DNA of 64,000 bases from Nitrospira defluvii (GTDB lineage Bacteria > Nitrospirota > Nitrospiria > Nitrospirales > Nitrospiraceae): assembly GCF_905220995.1 (NCBI RefSeq), contig NZ_CAJNBJ010000016.1:62001-126000 (forward strand). The letters are read 5' to 3'. The notes beneath the pieces were generated by a model. It did not search any database. It saw nothing but the letters and a program-made list of their open reading frames with translations, and was not told the DNA's origin. Below, piece by piece: positions 1 to 7,667 of the stretch. Numbering within the stretch: position 1 is the stretch's first letter; every line of letters begins with the position of its first letter. The position numbers were made by a program, and so were the translations under genes.

Positions 1-326
1 CCTCAGTGCTAGATACTACCGCGAGGAGACGCCCCCCTGCTTTTCACTCGCTGAGCTCACCGGACGAATACGCGTTCGCACACATCAGATTGGTCGACAC
101 ATTTCCGCCACGAGCTGTATCCATTCAGTCCCCACCGTATCGCATCGGATACGAGACTGATGGGATCGGCAGGGATGATTTCACGAAACACCGAACATCC
201 GCCGGCCAGATGCGTCGCCTACGTATGGCATGGTTATTGATGAATCATCCTCCCATCCAACCATGGCGTCGCGCTCGGAACGGCGCAGAGCTTTCACAGC
301 CGACGCCACACACAAGGAGGTAGGTC
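1..326. other. Upstream region of tyrosinase, no gene supported
   Basis: No reading frame here has a ribosome site or recognisable protein content. The stretch ends in an AAGGAGG ribosome-binding site at 314-320, which serves the tyrosinase gene. It probably carries that gene's promoter, but I could not pick a convincing -35/-10 pair. Confidence 0.5.
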
Positions 327-1763
327 GTGTCGAATCTGGACGACCGCATGTGGGCGACCATGCCGTCGCGGAGGTCATTTCTTCAACGAATGGGATTGGG
401 TGTCGGGGCGCTGGGTGCAGGCATGTTCGGTGGCCTGACGTTGCCGGAGTCGGTGCTGGCCGTGTGCGAACCCCCGGGCAATCCCGGCACCGCGAAACCT
501 TGGCGCAAGGATTGTCGCATGATCCTCCCGCGCCGTCCCGCCAGCACATTGAGTGCGGCGGAGATCACACAACTCAAGGATGCCTACAAGGCTATGCGCG
601 CACTCGATACCAGCGCCCCCAATGACCCGCGCGGATTCCTCCGACAGGCTAACGTCCATTGCTGGTATTGCGGCGAGGGCACGCAGGTCCATTTCACCTG
701 GCAATTCTTTGCCTGGCATCGCGCGTATTTGTACTTCCACGAGCGCATTCTCGGAAAGCTGATCGGCGACATGAATTTCCGCCTGCCCTACTGGGACTGG
801 GATACCCCAAGTCATCGCAAGCTCCCAGGCGCCTACACCGATCCGAACGACAACAGTAACCCGCTATGGAACGGTACCCGCGGCATGGATCCGACAGACG
901 AAATCCCGGAAGAGGATGTCGGGGAAGACGTGATGGAGGCCGCCCTCACAGCAGACACCTTCACGGAGTTCGGCGGCACGGCAAGCGGCAGCGGCATTCC
1001 AGAGGGAACACCCCACGGCGCGGTCCACGTCGATGTCGGCGGCGACATGGGCTTCTTCGATTCAGCTGGGAAAGATCCTGTCTTCTACGCGCACCATGCC
1101 AACGTGGATAAGATGTGGTCCGACTGGAACAAGGCCTCGTCCATCCACACGAACCCCACGGCAACGGCCTTCTTGAACCTGACCTGGAATTTCTTCGATG
1201 AAAACAAGGTGTGGCGGTCGATCAAGGCCTCACAGGTCCTGAACCACGACACCCAATTGCGCTATACGTATGGGCCCTCGAAATTCTTGGAGCAACTCCC
1301 CTGCCTCCTCGATTGGTTCCCGATCAAGACCGACTGGCGTATCAGCCGGACCCTGAAGTTTGCCGGGCCCACGCGTGCTAAGATGATGAAAGTCGTCGAG
1401 CAGGGAGGCCGCGCGAGACTGCACCTGAACGACCTCGCCGTTCCCACGGAAAAGAGCGCGGTGTATCGACTCTATGCGACTCCCGAAGCGGCCAAAGCCG
1501 ATGAAGGCCCCGGCAGCAAGGGCTACCTCGGGACCGTGCCGGTCGTGTTGAACGATCGGGAGCGCCGGCATGTATCGAAGAATGCACGAAACATCGCCGT
1601 CAGGCTCACCACCGCCAAACTCGAAGCCCTGAGCGGTACCGTTGGTCCCGTGCGTCTGGCCCTGGTCGAGCGGGGAGCGAAACCCGAGGCGCGGAAAGTC
1701 ATCCCGGTTCGGGCGAAGGACGTCTCGCTGTCCGTCGCAGAGGTGGAACGCGAGGAACGGTAA
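327..1763 (+). CDS. Tat-exported tyrosinase / polyphenol oxidase (plant-type dicopper)
   Basis: A type-3 copper oxidase predicted to oxidise phenols or catechols to quinones outside the cytoplasm. The GTG start follows AAGGAGG by six bases. A twin-arginine signal (SRRSFLQRMGLG, about residues 14-25) and an ALA-type hydrophobic stretch point to Tat export, which suits a folded copper protein. Likely CuA ligands are H111, H122 and H131. C115 lies four residues after H111, as in plant catechol oxidases, where it forms a thioether to the second histidine. CuB ligands are H230, H234 and H256 or H257 (FYAHHANVDKMW). LLDWFP near residue 327 matches the DWL domain of plant-type polyphenol oxidases. 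About 150 further residues form a C-terminal domain that may shield the site. The next gene starts 2 bp after the stop. Physiological substrate is unknown. Confidence 0.9.
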   Translation: MSNLDDRMWATMPSRRSFLQRMGLGVGALGAGMFGGLTLPESVLAVCEPPGNPGTAKPWRKDCRMILPRRPASTLSAAEITQLKDAYKAMRALDTSAPNDPRGFLRQANVHCWYCGEGTQVHFTWQFFAWHRAYLYFHERILGKLIGDMNFRLPYWDWDTPSHRKLPGAYTDPNDNSNPLWNGTRGMDPTDEIPEEDVGEDVMEAALTADTFTEFGGTASGSGIPEGTPHGAVHVDVGGDMGFFDSAGKDPVFYAHHANVDKMWSDWNKASSIHTNPTATAFLNLTWNFFDENKVWRSIKASQVLNHDTQLRYTYGPSKFLEQLPCLLDWFPIKTDWRISRTLKFAGPTRAKMMKVVEQGGRARLHLNDLAVPTEKSAVYRLYATPEAAKADEGPGSKGYLGTVPVVLNDRERRHVSKNARNIAVRLTTAKLEALSGTVGPVRLALVERGAKPEARKVIPVRAKDVSLSVAEVEREER

Positions 1764-1765
1764 CC

Positions 1766-2206
1766 ATGACACGCATCTCCTGGCTTGCGGGCATCGTGAT
1801 CCTGGCCGCACTGGCGGTTCAGGCGGAAGTAGGACCGCACCGGTTCTCCGTCGACTTACCGACCGGGTGGCAACAGGCCCCACATGTCCGTTTGGTGTTG
1901 GAGCGCATGACGGTGGCCGGGGGACAACCGTTCAAGCTGCGGGCGGCCGCAATCATCGAAGGAGCTGAGCCGGTTATGCTGGGCTCGACGGGCATCGTGG
2001 GGGACCGATCAGTGGAATCGGCTCCACGACGCCTGCCGACCCTGCTGATCGACGTGACGCGCCCGCTCCACTCGTTGGCCGATCGCCTGGCCTCACAACA
2101 GGCCATCACGATCCATCTTGAAGCCGTCGATGGTCGCAATGCCCCGTTGAAGCAGCTCGACTGGTCGGTGCAATCAGTGCGGCTGGAAAAAGGCGGGCGC
2201 AACTAG
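1766..2206 (+). CDS. Small secreted protein coupled to tyrosinase
   Basis: 146 residues with an N-terminal signal peptide (hydrophobic residues 4-19, cleavage likely near VQA-E). No family recognised. The mature part looks like one compact beta-rich domain with no cysteines or obvious metal-binding clusters. The start lies 2 bp after the tyrosinase stop, so the two are almost certainly co-transcribed and translationally coupled. The context suggests an accessory role for the tyrosinase in the periplasm, such as folding, copper loading or partner binding. That is inference from position only. Confidence 0.7.
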   Translation: MTRISWLAGIVILAALAVQAEVGPHRFSVDLPTGWQQAPHVRLVLERMTVAGGQPFKLRAAAIIEGAEPVMLGSTGIVGDRSVESAPRRLPTLLIDVTRPLHSLADRLASQQAITIHLEAVDGRNAPLKQLDWSVQSVRLEKGGRN

Positions 2207-2222
2207 CAGAACTGCCGCAGCG

Positions 2223-2612
2223 GCGTCATGACCTTCAGCTTCGGACCTTGGTGCCGATCCATCCGGCTTCTCCCTGTGCCGCAGGAATGGCTTCAGACCG
2301 CGCATATCGGCACGTCGCGCACAACAGTGGGCAAGCTTGATTCACTGCGCGAGATTCTTGAATAATCGACGAATGAAATCAAGACAGTCCGGACCGGCAG
2401 ATACTCGCAGACCTATCGCAATGATCCGTTACGTCATGCTATTCGTCCTGTTCGGCTCGGTGACTGGATGCTCTCTCTTGTTTACGCCGATGAGGACGCC
2501 GATCGGACATTCTTCGGATGAGAACGGCCGACGTTGTTCGACCTATCAAACTCGGTCGGAGGGTGTGTACGAGACGAGGTGCGACTATGGCGGGCCCCTT
2601 AACGCTCCGTAG
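2223..2612 (+). repeat. Direct repeat copy 1 (lipoprotein gene plus leader)
   Basis: This stretch and 8263-8662 are homologous in the same orientation. They share a GCGTCATGACC start about 150 bp before the ATG, blocks such as AAGCTTG and GAATAATCG, and then a coding region. The 3' half of the coding region is nearly identical; the 5' half is more diverged. The two copies bracket the accessory island. Confidence 0.75.
2373..2612 (+). CDS. Small lipoprotein, copy 1
   Basis: 79 residues from the ATG at 2373; an alternative ATG at 2421 would give a compact signal peptide starting MIRYVMLF. A lipobox (GSVTGC) predicts a lipid-modified cysteine. The mature peptide carries PMRTPIGHSSDENGRRC and YETRCDY, so two further cysteines could form a disulfide. 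The paralogue at 8411-8662 is almost identical over the last half but differs before the lipobox. Function unknown. Selection or recent gene conversion may have kept the mature part constant while the signal region drifted. Confidence 0.65.
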   Translation: MKSRQSGPADTRRPIAMIRYVMLFVLFGSVTGCSLLFTPMRTPIGHSSDENGRRCSTYQTRSEGVYETRCDYGGPLNAP

Positions 2613-2818
2613 TTCGCGATGGTGAAAAGAGTATCTTCTCGGGACAACCTTTGCCGCCTGCCGATCGGCATCCAAGCCATTCAATCGAGTCCTCACTCCT
2701 CAGGAGGCCGATGCTACATAACGCAAGAGCCGTCCCCAAATCTCGCCGCCACGACACTTCCCCGATCCGGTTGCACCTTCACGGCCCATTTCATACGCTG
2801 GCAAAACGAGGCATTTCA

Positions 2819-3055
2819 ATGAGCACCACACCACAGATCATCTCAGATCCGAGCATCATGATGGGGAAGCCCATTGTGGCCGGAACGCGGATTACTGTTG
2901 AACTCATCATTGAAAAACTCGCAGCCGGCGAAACAATCGACCAACTCCTCGCCGCGCATCCTCGCCTGACTCGCGAAGCCGTCTACGCTGCCCTCGCCTT
3001 CGCCGCCGAAGCCCTCAGGGCAGACGTGGTGTATCGCACGCCGCTCGCCTCGTGA
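2819..3055 (+). CDS. DUF433 antitoxin-like protein
   Basis: 78 residues with the DUF433 pattern (DPSIMMGKPIVAGTRITVELI, then a C-terminal helical part containing TREAVYAALAFA). DUF433 proteins are small HTH-type proteins commonly paired with PIN-like toxins and thought to be the DNA-binding antitoxin. The ATG at 2819 is chosen because homology begins there; upstream codons in frame look non-coding. Its TGA overlaps the GTG start of the next gene (GTGA), the usual arrangement for a toxin-antitoxin pair, and the operon is probably autoregulated. Confidence 0.85.
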   Translation: MSTTPQIISDPSIMMGKPIVAGTRITVELIIEKLAAGETIDQLLAAHPRLTREAVYAALAFAAEALRADVVYRTPLAS

Positions 3056-3408
3056 ATTTCGTCATTGACGAAGGAATCGACAGCGCCGTCATTGCGCAGC
3101 TCCGTCACAACAAACACAGCGTGTGGGCTGTTGCGGAGATGGTCCCAGGCCTGACGGATGAGCGGATCCTGCAAATCGCACAAGAACGCGAAGCGATTCT
3201 CGTGACCGCAGACAAAGATTTTGGTGAGCTCGTCTTTCGGCAGGGACATGCTTCTCATGGCGTGCTCCTCCTTCGGCTACATGGCTTGGCTGCTGCCACA
3301 AAGGCGACGCTCGTGGGACAGGTCGTGGACGCACATGCCGACAAAATCCCGAAGAGTTTCGTCGTAGTGACCCAAGATCTGGTGCAGATCCGCCTCCAGC
3401 CACAGTAG
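3052..3408 (+). CDS. PIN-like (DUF5615) toxin
   Basis: 118 residues of the DUF5615/Mut7-C-like PIN family: D6 in the first strand (FVIDEG), then ILVTADKDFGEL with D54 and D56, followed by GVLLLRLHG. These acidic residues would coordinate the metal of an RNase active site. It starts with GTG overlapping the DUF433 stop by 4 bp. DUF433-DUF5615 pairs are predicted type II toxin-antitoxin modules whose toxin cleaves RNA. The acidic set looks intact, so the toxin may be active. Target RNA unknown. Confidence 0.85.
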   Translation: MNFVIDEGIDSAVIAQLRHNKHSVWAVAEMVPGLTDERILQIAQEREAILVTADKDFGELVFRQGHASHGVLLLRLHGLAAATKATLVGQVVDAHADKIPKSFVVVTQDLVQIRLQPQ

Positions 3409-3413
3409 TCATA

Positions 3414-3676
3414 GACTCAGACCCGGGTTATCTCGCCGCCTTCGCCGGCAACTTCCCCGCGATGACCGGCGCGACGTTTATCCTGATTTACCTCAACGGC
3501 GGCAATGAGCATCTCGTCACCTACGCCAAGAAGCTGCTCTGGTTCGTGCCCCCTGGCGGGTCTATGTGGGCTGCATGATCTACGGCGTGGACCGCATCGG
3601 GTTCTGGTTCTCGATGGCAGGCGCGCTCGTCCTCTCCATGGCCTGCGTCACCCTCGTAAGATTCCTGGCACGGTAA
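3414..3676 (+). pseudogene. Frameshifted C-terminal remnant of a membrane protein
   Basis: Frame 3414-3553 encodes a hydrophobic peptide (GYLAAFAGNFPAMTG, then KKLLWFVPP). A +1 shift at the C5 run 3549-3553 continues sensibly as WRVYVGCMIYGVDRIGF and a second hydrophobic helix ending FLAR, stop at 3674-3676. Both parts have membrane-protein composition and join naturally if one C is restored. There is no start codon or ribosome site, so this reads as the decayed 3' end of a transporter-like gene. Family not identified. Confidence 0.55.
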
Positions 3677-3786
3677 TCGTCAAGGGCGGCACAGTGCGAC
3701 TGCTTCGACATTTTGAGACTCGTCACGTATACTCGCCTCCAGCCGGTGAAACCCAGCTTGGCGCATATTAGTGCAGGCGAACCATC

Positions 3787-4182
3787 ATGACTCCCGCCGC
3801 AATGACAGAGTTTCTGGCCAAGCGCATCCCGGAACTCATCGCCATTTACCAATTCGGCTCACAGGCTCGTGGTGACGCCAGCCGGTCGAGCGATATCGAC
3901 CTGGCCGTCCTCGCGCGTGCCCCGATCTCGGCAGAGACACTCTTCCAGATCGCGCAGGATCTCGCCATTCAACTCCATCGCGATGTGGATCTTCTGGATC
4001 TTCGGGCAGCCTCCACAGTCATGCGCGCCCAAGTCATCGCCACAGGCCAATGCCTCGACAGCAAAGACGAGCCGGCACGGGCAGAATTTGAAATGTACGC
4101 CTACTCAGACTATGCACGGCTAAACGAGGAACGCCGGGACATCCTCAGGGACATCAAAGAGCGCGGGCTGATCTATGGCTGA
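3787..4182 (+). CDS. mntA: MntA-type nucleotidyltransferase antitoxin
   Basis: 131 residues with the minimal nucleotidyltransferase signature: FGSQARGDASRSSDIDL (G24, S25, D36, D38) and a third acidic residue in RDVDLLDL (D68). In the HEPN/MNT type VII systems the MntA protein adds AMP units to a tyrosine of the HepT toxin and so neutralises it. All three catalytic carboxylates are present, so enzymatic neutralisation is plausible here. The gene overlaps hepT by 8 bp. Starts at ATG 3787 or at Met6 cannot be separated, since no good ribosome site is visible. Confidence 0.88.
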   Translation: MTPAAMTEFLAKRIPELIAIYQFGSQARGDASRSSDIDLAVLARAPISAETLFQIAQDLAIQLHRDVDLLDLRAASTVMRAQVIATGQCLDSKDEPARAEFEMYAYSDYARLNEERRDILRDIKERGLIYG

Positions 4183-4588
4183 TGATGTGATCTTGAACAA
4201 AGCCGCAAGCATCGAACGATGCCTGCGCCGGATCACCGAAAAGTACGGCGGAGATCCACAGAATCTGTCAGGGAATCAAACCAAGCAGGATGCCATTGTG
4301 CTCAATCTGCAGCGCGCATGCGAAACTGCCATTGACCTCGCGATGTATGTCGTCAGAGGGAAGGGGTTGGGTCTTCCGCAGGAAAGCAGAGAGGCATTTG
4401 CATTACTAGAGAAAGCGGGGCTGCTCCCGGCTGAGTTAGCGAGCCGGCTGCAGCGAATGGTCGGCTTCCGGAATGTGGCCGTCCACGAATACGCCCGCCT
4501 GAACCTGGATATCCTCAACACCATTATCACCACACACCTCGACGACTTTCGCCGGTTCTCCTCGGCCATCGTCAAGGCCTGTGCGTAG
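4175..4588 (+). CDS. hepT: HepT-like HEPN ribonuclease toxin
   Basis: 137-residue all-helical HEPN-domain protein (DUF86 family). The catalytic RX4-6H motif is intact and extended: R99-N-V-A-V-H104-E-Y106. In this family the arginine and histidine cut RNA and the nearby tyrosine is the residue AMPylated by MntA. It overlaps the preceding mntA gene by 8 bp, giving tight translational coupling. Intact motifs in both genes argue for a functional module, directly next to the DUF433/PIN-like module. Confidence 0.9.
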   Translation: MADDVILNKAASIERCLRRITEKYGGDPQNLSGNQTKQDAIVLNLQRACETAIDLAMYVVRGKGLGLPQESREAFALLEKAGLLPAELASRLQRMVGFRNVAVHEYARLNLDILNTIITTHLDDFRRFSSAIVKACA

Positions 4589-4599
4589 ACGCCTGCTGG

Positions 4600-5154
4600 T
4601 TAGGCCCCGAGCAATTCCCTCAATGGTTTCGCTCCGGCGAGCCGGGCGCGCAGGGAGTCGAGACCTTCCCGCCTGATCACCTCAGGCAACCTCAGCCCAG
4701 GAGGCAAGATCGCGAAGTGTAGCTGCCCGACGGACTGGCTACACTCTTCAATCAGATAGCGAAAAAACTCTACGGTGATGTCGTCTTGCCGGATGGGCCA
4801 GATTGCAGATTGCACTCGCTGCAAATACAGGTTGAGGCACCTACGGTATTCTGCCGGGTCAAGTGGTGCCACATACACGGCCTCTTCGATTCCGGCTTCT
4901 GCCAGCAGCACGACATCCCAAGGCCGTTCAGCCAAGATCACCGCTGCAGATGACGTTCTCCCGGTCTCCGCAGATAGGACCAACCGATCAGCGCGATGGG
5001 GCGAAAGCAGTGCGAACCCGTACGGCAAGGGATAGGGTGTCCACATGACCTCAGCGTTCTCGCACGTGACTTGTTCATAGAACCCGCGACAACTCCCATC
5101 CGCATCCCAAATCGGTATCAGCACCCTCACATCTGATTCATCGCCATGACCCAC
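4600..5154 (-). CDS. Hypothetical protein, weak DnaG/toprim-like resemblance
   Basis: 184 residues, GTG start (uncertain), no signal peptide or membrane segment. LIPIWDADGSCRGFYEQ near the N-terminus followed by WDVVLLAEAGIEEAVYVAP recalls the order of elements around the toprim core of DnaG primases, but the conserved glutamate and DxD residues are not in recognisable positions. It could be a degenerate primase fragment or something unrelated. It lies convergent to hepT, 11 bp from its stop, with about 440 bp of non-coding DNA upstream before an attC-like site. Function unknown. Confidence 0.5.
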   Translation of the reverse strand: MGHGDESDVRVLIPIWDADGSCRGFYEQVTCENAEVMWTPYPLPYGFALLSPHRADRLVLSAETGRTSSAAVILAERPWDVVLLAEAGIEEAVYVAPLDPAEYRRCLNLYLQRVQSAIWPIRQDDITVEFFRYLIEECSQSVGQLHFAILPPGLRLPEVIRREGLDSLRARLAGAKPLRELLGA

Positions 5155-5594
5155 TGTTCGACGGCGGGCACAATCGAAGGCGAGTCCCTAATTGTGCCCA
5201 GAATGTCCGAAGAAGTCTGAGGAACCAGAACTGAGGAATATGAGCCTGAGGTGGTTGGGTGGCGCGTTTGAGCCCGCCCCTGAGTTGGCCAAAGCGAGTC
5301 AACGCCAACCACCGCTAAAAGTTTGAACAAAGTACGTCTGGTGAAGATGGTTCCCCTCCTTCATGGTGGATGAACGAGGAGAGAGGACTAAAGAGGTGTG
5401 ACGGAGTAGGTCACAGACTGAATTTTCTTGGCCCTGTCAGAAATTTCCATCCTAGGAGGTCTTCGCTGACACAACTAATTTTGCTTACAACCTGCACAAC
5501 CAGACTTGAGCACCTTTTGGCATTCAACTCTCAATAATTTGCCAATACCTGCAAGTCGGCAGGTTCCCGCGATGACTCTTGCCAAAATTGAGGC
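5155..5594. other. Non-coding stretch between hypothetical gene and attC-like site
   Basis: No supported gene. It holds one imperfect inverted repeat: GGTGGTTGG (5250-5258) plus GGCG against CGCCAACCACC (5303-5313), with a 38-bp loop. The order GTT...AAC is the reverse of an attC site, so it is not a cassette site. Base composition is lower in GC than the flanking chromosome. It may contain the promoter of the hypothetical gene. Confidence 0.4.
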
Positions 5595-5672
5595 ACCTAA
5601 CGTTACGGTTTAGGAATGTGCGACAGCGAACGAACCGTCACTGTTGCACGTTCGCAGCAATACTGGTTGGGC
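5595..5672 (-). repeat. attC-like cassette recombination site 1
   Basis: Read on the minus strand this 78-nt site starts with an R-double-prime box GCCCAAC (15 bases after the SEC-C gene stop codon) and ends with an R-prime box GTTAGGT. A six-base spacer separates R-prime from CCTAAAC. Between the boxes is a hairpin, GTGCAACAGTGA pairing with TTCGCTGTCGCAC with one mismatch and one wobble. The boxes fit RYYYAAC/GTTRRRY and the length fits attC sites. The inner L-double-prime arm is poorly conserved, so confidence is moderate. Confidence 0.5.
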
Positions 5673-5686
5673 GGCGCATAGGTTTT

Positions 5687-7561
5687 CTAGTGACCTGCTC
5701 CACAGCATCGCTTGTACTTCTTCCCCGATCCGCATAGACATGGCTCGTTCCGACCGATTTTCTTGCTGGCAAGAGCACGTCCTCCGACGTCAACATAAAC
5801 GGTTTCATCTGAGATGAGCGAGCGCTTGAGGTCGATCAGCACGGGCTCCGTCTGCTTAAGCCTCACTGGTGGACCTCCCGCGTGCAAATGCCTGTGGAGG
5901 TCGTCAAAGACGCTTGAATACTCAGGATTGAGCTGCAGCAGATCAGCGCGAGCCTTGATGGCAGAATCCAAGCTGCCATGCCTCATAAAATACCCGACAA
6001 AATCGAGCTCATCATCTGAAAATGCCTTTCCGTGAAGCAGGATGCGTTGCTCTAAATATTTCCTAAGCTCCGCTGGCCCCCAACCGAAGTAAGACCAAGC
6101 TTCCGCAAGGTTACCGAGATCGATAATGTTGACTACCCAGGGGTAAGAGTCACCCCTATCCTTCTCGAGCAGAAGAGCCAGGTTTGTAGCAAGCGCCCCG
6201 AAGTTGTCCCGAGTCACACAGACCCCAATAGGGAGCTTTGACTGGTCCGGCGTCAGATGCCCAAGCTCGCGTCCCCGCGCGTCGTAGATCGGCACGACAT
6301 CACCGTTCTTCAGTCTCCGAACGATACGATTACCTTGTTCATAAGCCTTCTGAATTCCCGTGTCGGCTCTGAACGCGTCTCGAAGGCGGACGAACGCTTT
6401 ATCCGGATCCCGGAAGGGTTCGAGGGGCGGTGCGGCTTTCGCCTCAATGAGGAGGTACAAGCCGTCGTCGACCGCGACAATGTCATGCTCGTATTGGCAG
6501 TCTGGCGTCTCATATACCTCGGACCAGATAGACGCCCCCGGACTCAGAAAGGCTCTTATCTTTGTGAGAGACTCATCTTCCAGCGCTTTGTCCCGCGAGC
6601 GAAGGAACTTGTCGCGAGCCGGACTCTGCAGGAGAGTTCGCTCCCCCACAAGAAGCAGGGCTGTAAACAACGCGTTAACTAATGGGCAGAAAGCCTCTGT
6701 GTCGCTAATTCTAATCAATGGTCGTACTTCATAGATGCTTTGCTCTGTGGGGTAACGAATCTCGGGGGCCTCTCCGCGTGCTACCGAAAATTGGCCCCAG
6801 AAAGTACCCGCTATTCCTGGAAAGGCAGCCTCTAGGTCAAGAAGTGATAGAAGTCCCAGGCCCTTTATCTCTGAAAGCAGCTTCTCTGCCTTTCCGAGAT
6901 AGGATGGATCGCGGGCCGCCTCCGTCAAATCATCGAGCGACCACCCCTGCTTCTCCGCCTTGTCGAGAAGTTTAATTCGTTCCTCGTGCTCTGCGTGCAC
7001 CGATGATTGAAGATCGTCGAGCGCCTTTTGAAGTTGATCGGCTATCCACTCACAGATAGCGAGTGCTTGACTAGCACTGATACCCAGGGCCGCTGAGAGT
7101 TCGAGGTCGAACGGCGTCAAGTAGATTCTTATGCGCTCAACAAGTTGATGGATGGACGCTAAAAAACCCGTGTTGAAATAGTGAAGAAAAGCCAGCATCG
7201 ACACTTCTCGCACTCGATGCCACTCTGGGGCTAGCGTTCCAAGTTCCTCCTTGGGGGGCATGTACAGGTACATGTAGGAGGAAAACAGTCTGTCAAGAAT
7301 GGACTTGGCCTTTTCCCATTGCTCCTTGCTAAAGTCAATGGGGCTTTCTGGCTCCTGTCCGGAGAGCAGAACCGCTAGGAGAAAAGGAATCTGCTTGGCA
7401 GGAGACGAAAGGCGAGCCGCGGAATCAGCACTATGAGCAGTATGCATGTAGTAAGAGAAGCACCATCCTACTACAGAGCAGGTAGAACAGGTCGCTAGAA
7501 GAGCCCGCAGCTCCGTCAGGCCCCTCGTAATTTCTTGCTCAAGTTCGCGTCCCGGATTCAT
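5687..7561 (-). CDS. SEC-C motif protein with PD-(D/E)XK-like core
   Basis: 624 residues. The C-terminus carries a SEC-C zinc motif (C608-x-C610-x8-C619-C620, in NEPCLCGSGKKYKRCC). Residues about 345-380 contain EHDIVAVDDGLYLLIEAKA: D360, then E373-A-K375, the spacing of a PD-(D/E)XK nuclease core. Residues 160-240 are helical, with coiled-coil character near 175-235. No signal peptide. The ATG lies directly against the R-prime box of the upstream attC-like site and the stop is 15 bases from the next one, so the gene fills a cassette. GC content is visibly lower than in neighbours. A nucleic-acid-acting defence protein is a reasonable inference; no specific function is known to me. Confidence 0.75.
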   Translation of the reverse strand: MNPGRELEQEITRGLTELRALLATCSTCSVVGWCFSYYMHTAHSADSAARLSSPAKQIPFLLAVLLSGQEPESPIDFSKEQWEKAKSILDRLFSSYMYLYMPPKEELGTLAPEWHRVREVSMLAFLHYFNTGFLASIHQLVERIRIYLTPFDLELSAALGISASQALAICEWIADQLQKALDDLQSSVHAEHEERIKLLDKAEKQGWSLDDLTEAARDPSYLGKAEKLLSEIKGLGLLSLLDLEAAFPGIAGTFWGQFSVARGEAPEIRYPTEQSIYEVRPLIRISDTEAFCPLVNALFTALLLVGERTLLQSPARDKFLRSRDKALEDESLTKIRAFLSPGASIWSEVYETPDCQYEHDIVAVDDGLYLLIEAKAAPPLEPFRDPDKAFVRLRDAFRADTGIQKAYEQGNRIVRRLKNGDVVPIYDARGRELGHLTPDQSKLPIGVCVTRDNFGALATNLALLLEKDRGDSYPWVVNIIDLGNLAEAWSYFGWGPAELRKYLEQRILLHGKAFSDDELDFVGYFMRHGSLDSAIKARADLLQLNPEYSSVFDDLHRHLHAGGPPVRLKQTEPVLIDLKRSLISDETVYVDVGGRALASKKIGRNEPCLCGSGKKYKRCCGAGH

Positions 7562-7660
7562 GCCTAAGAAATCGTGCTGTTAAAGCGCTGACCCACGTCG
7601 AAGCTCAGCCTACGGACCAAAGTGCACCTTTGGCCGGTTTTATGGAGCACGGTGTTGGGC
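7562..7660 (-). repeat. attC-like cassette recombination site 2
   Basis: 99 nt. On the minus strand: R-double-prime GCCCAAC, an arm GTGCTCCATAAAA, a central hairpin (GGCCAAAG-GTGCA-CTTTGGTCC), a matching arm TTTAACAGCAC, spacer, then CTTAGGC as the R-prime position. R-prime differs from GTTRRRY at the first base (C for G). The site sits between the stop of the EVE-like gene and the ATG of the SEC-C gene, as expected for a cassette junction. Confidence 0.55.
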
Positions 7661-7667
7661 GGCGTGG

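Noticed and set aside
6..323. Open frame before the tyrosinase gene
   Set aside because: No ribosome site and low-complexity random-like translation.
4515..4605. GTTAGGC at the hypothetical gene's stop (4599-4605) as a fourth attC site
   Set aside because: No matching RYYYAAC box or palindrome lies at the required distance; the stretch is conserved hepT coding sequence.
5250..5313. Inverted repeat as an attC site
   Set aside because: The arms read GTT...AAC on both strands, the reverse of attC order.
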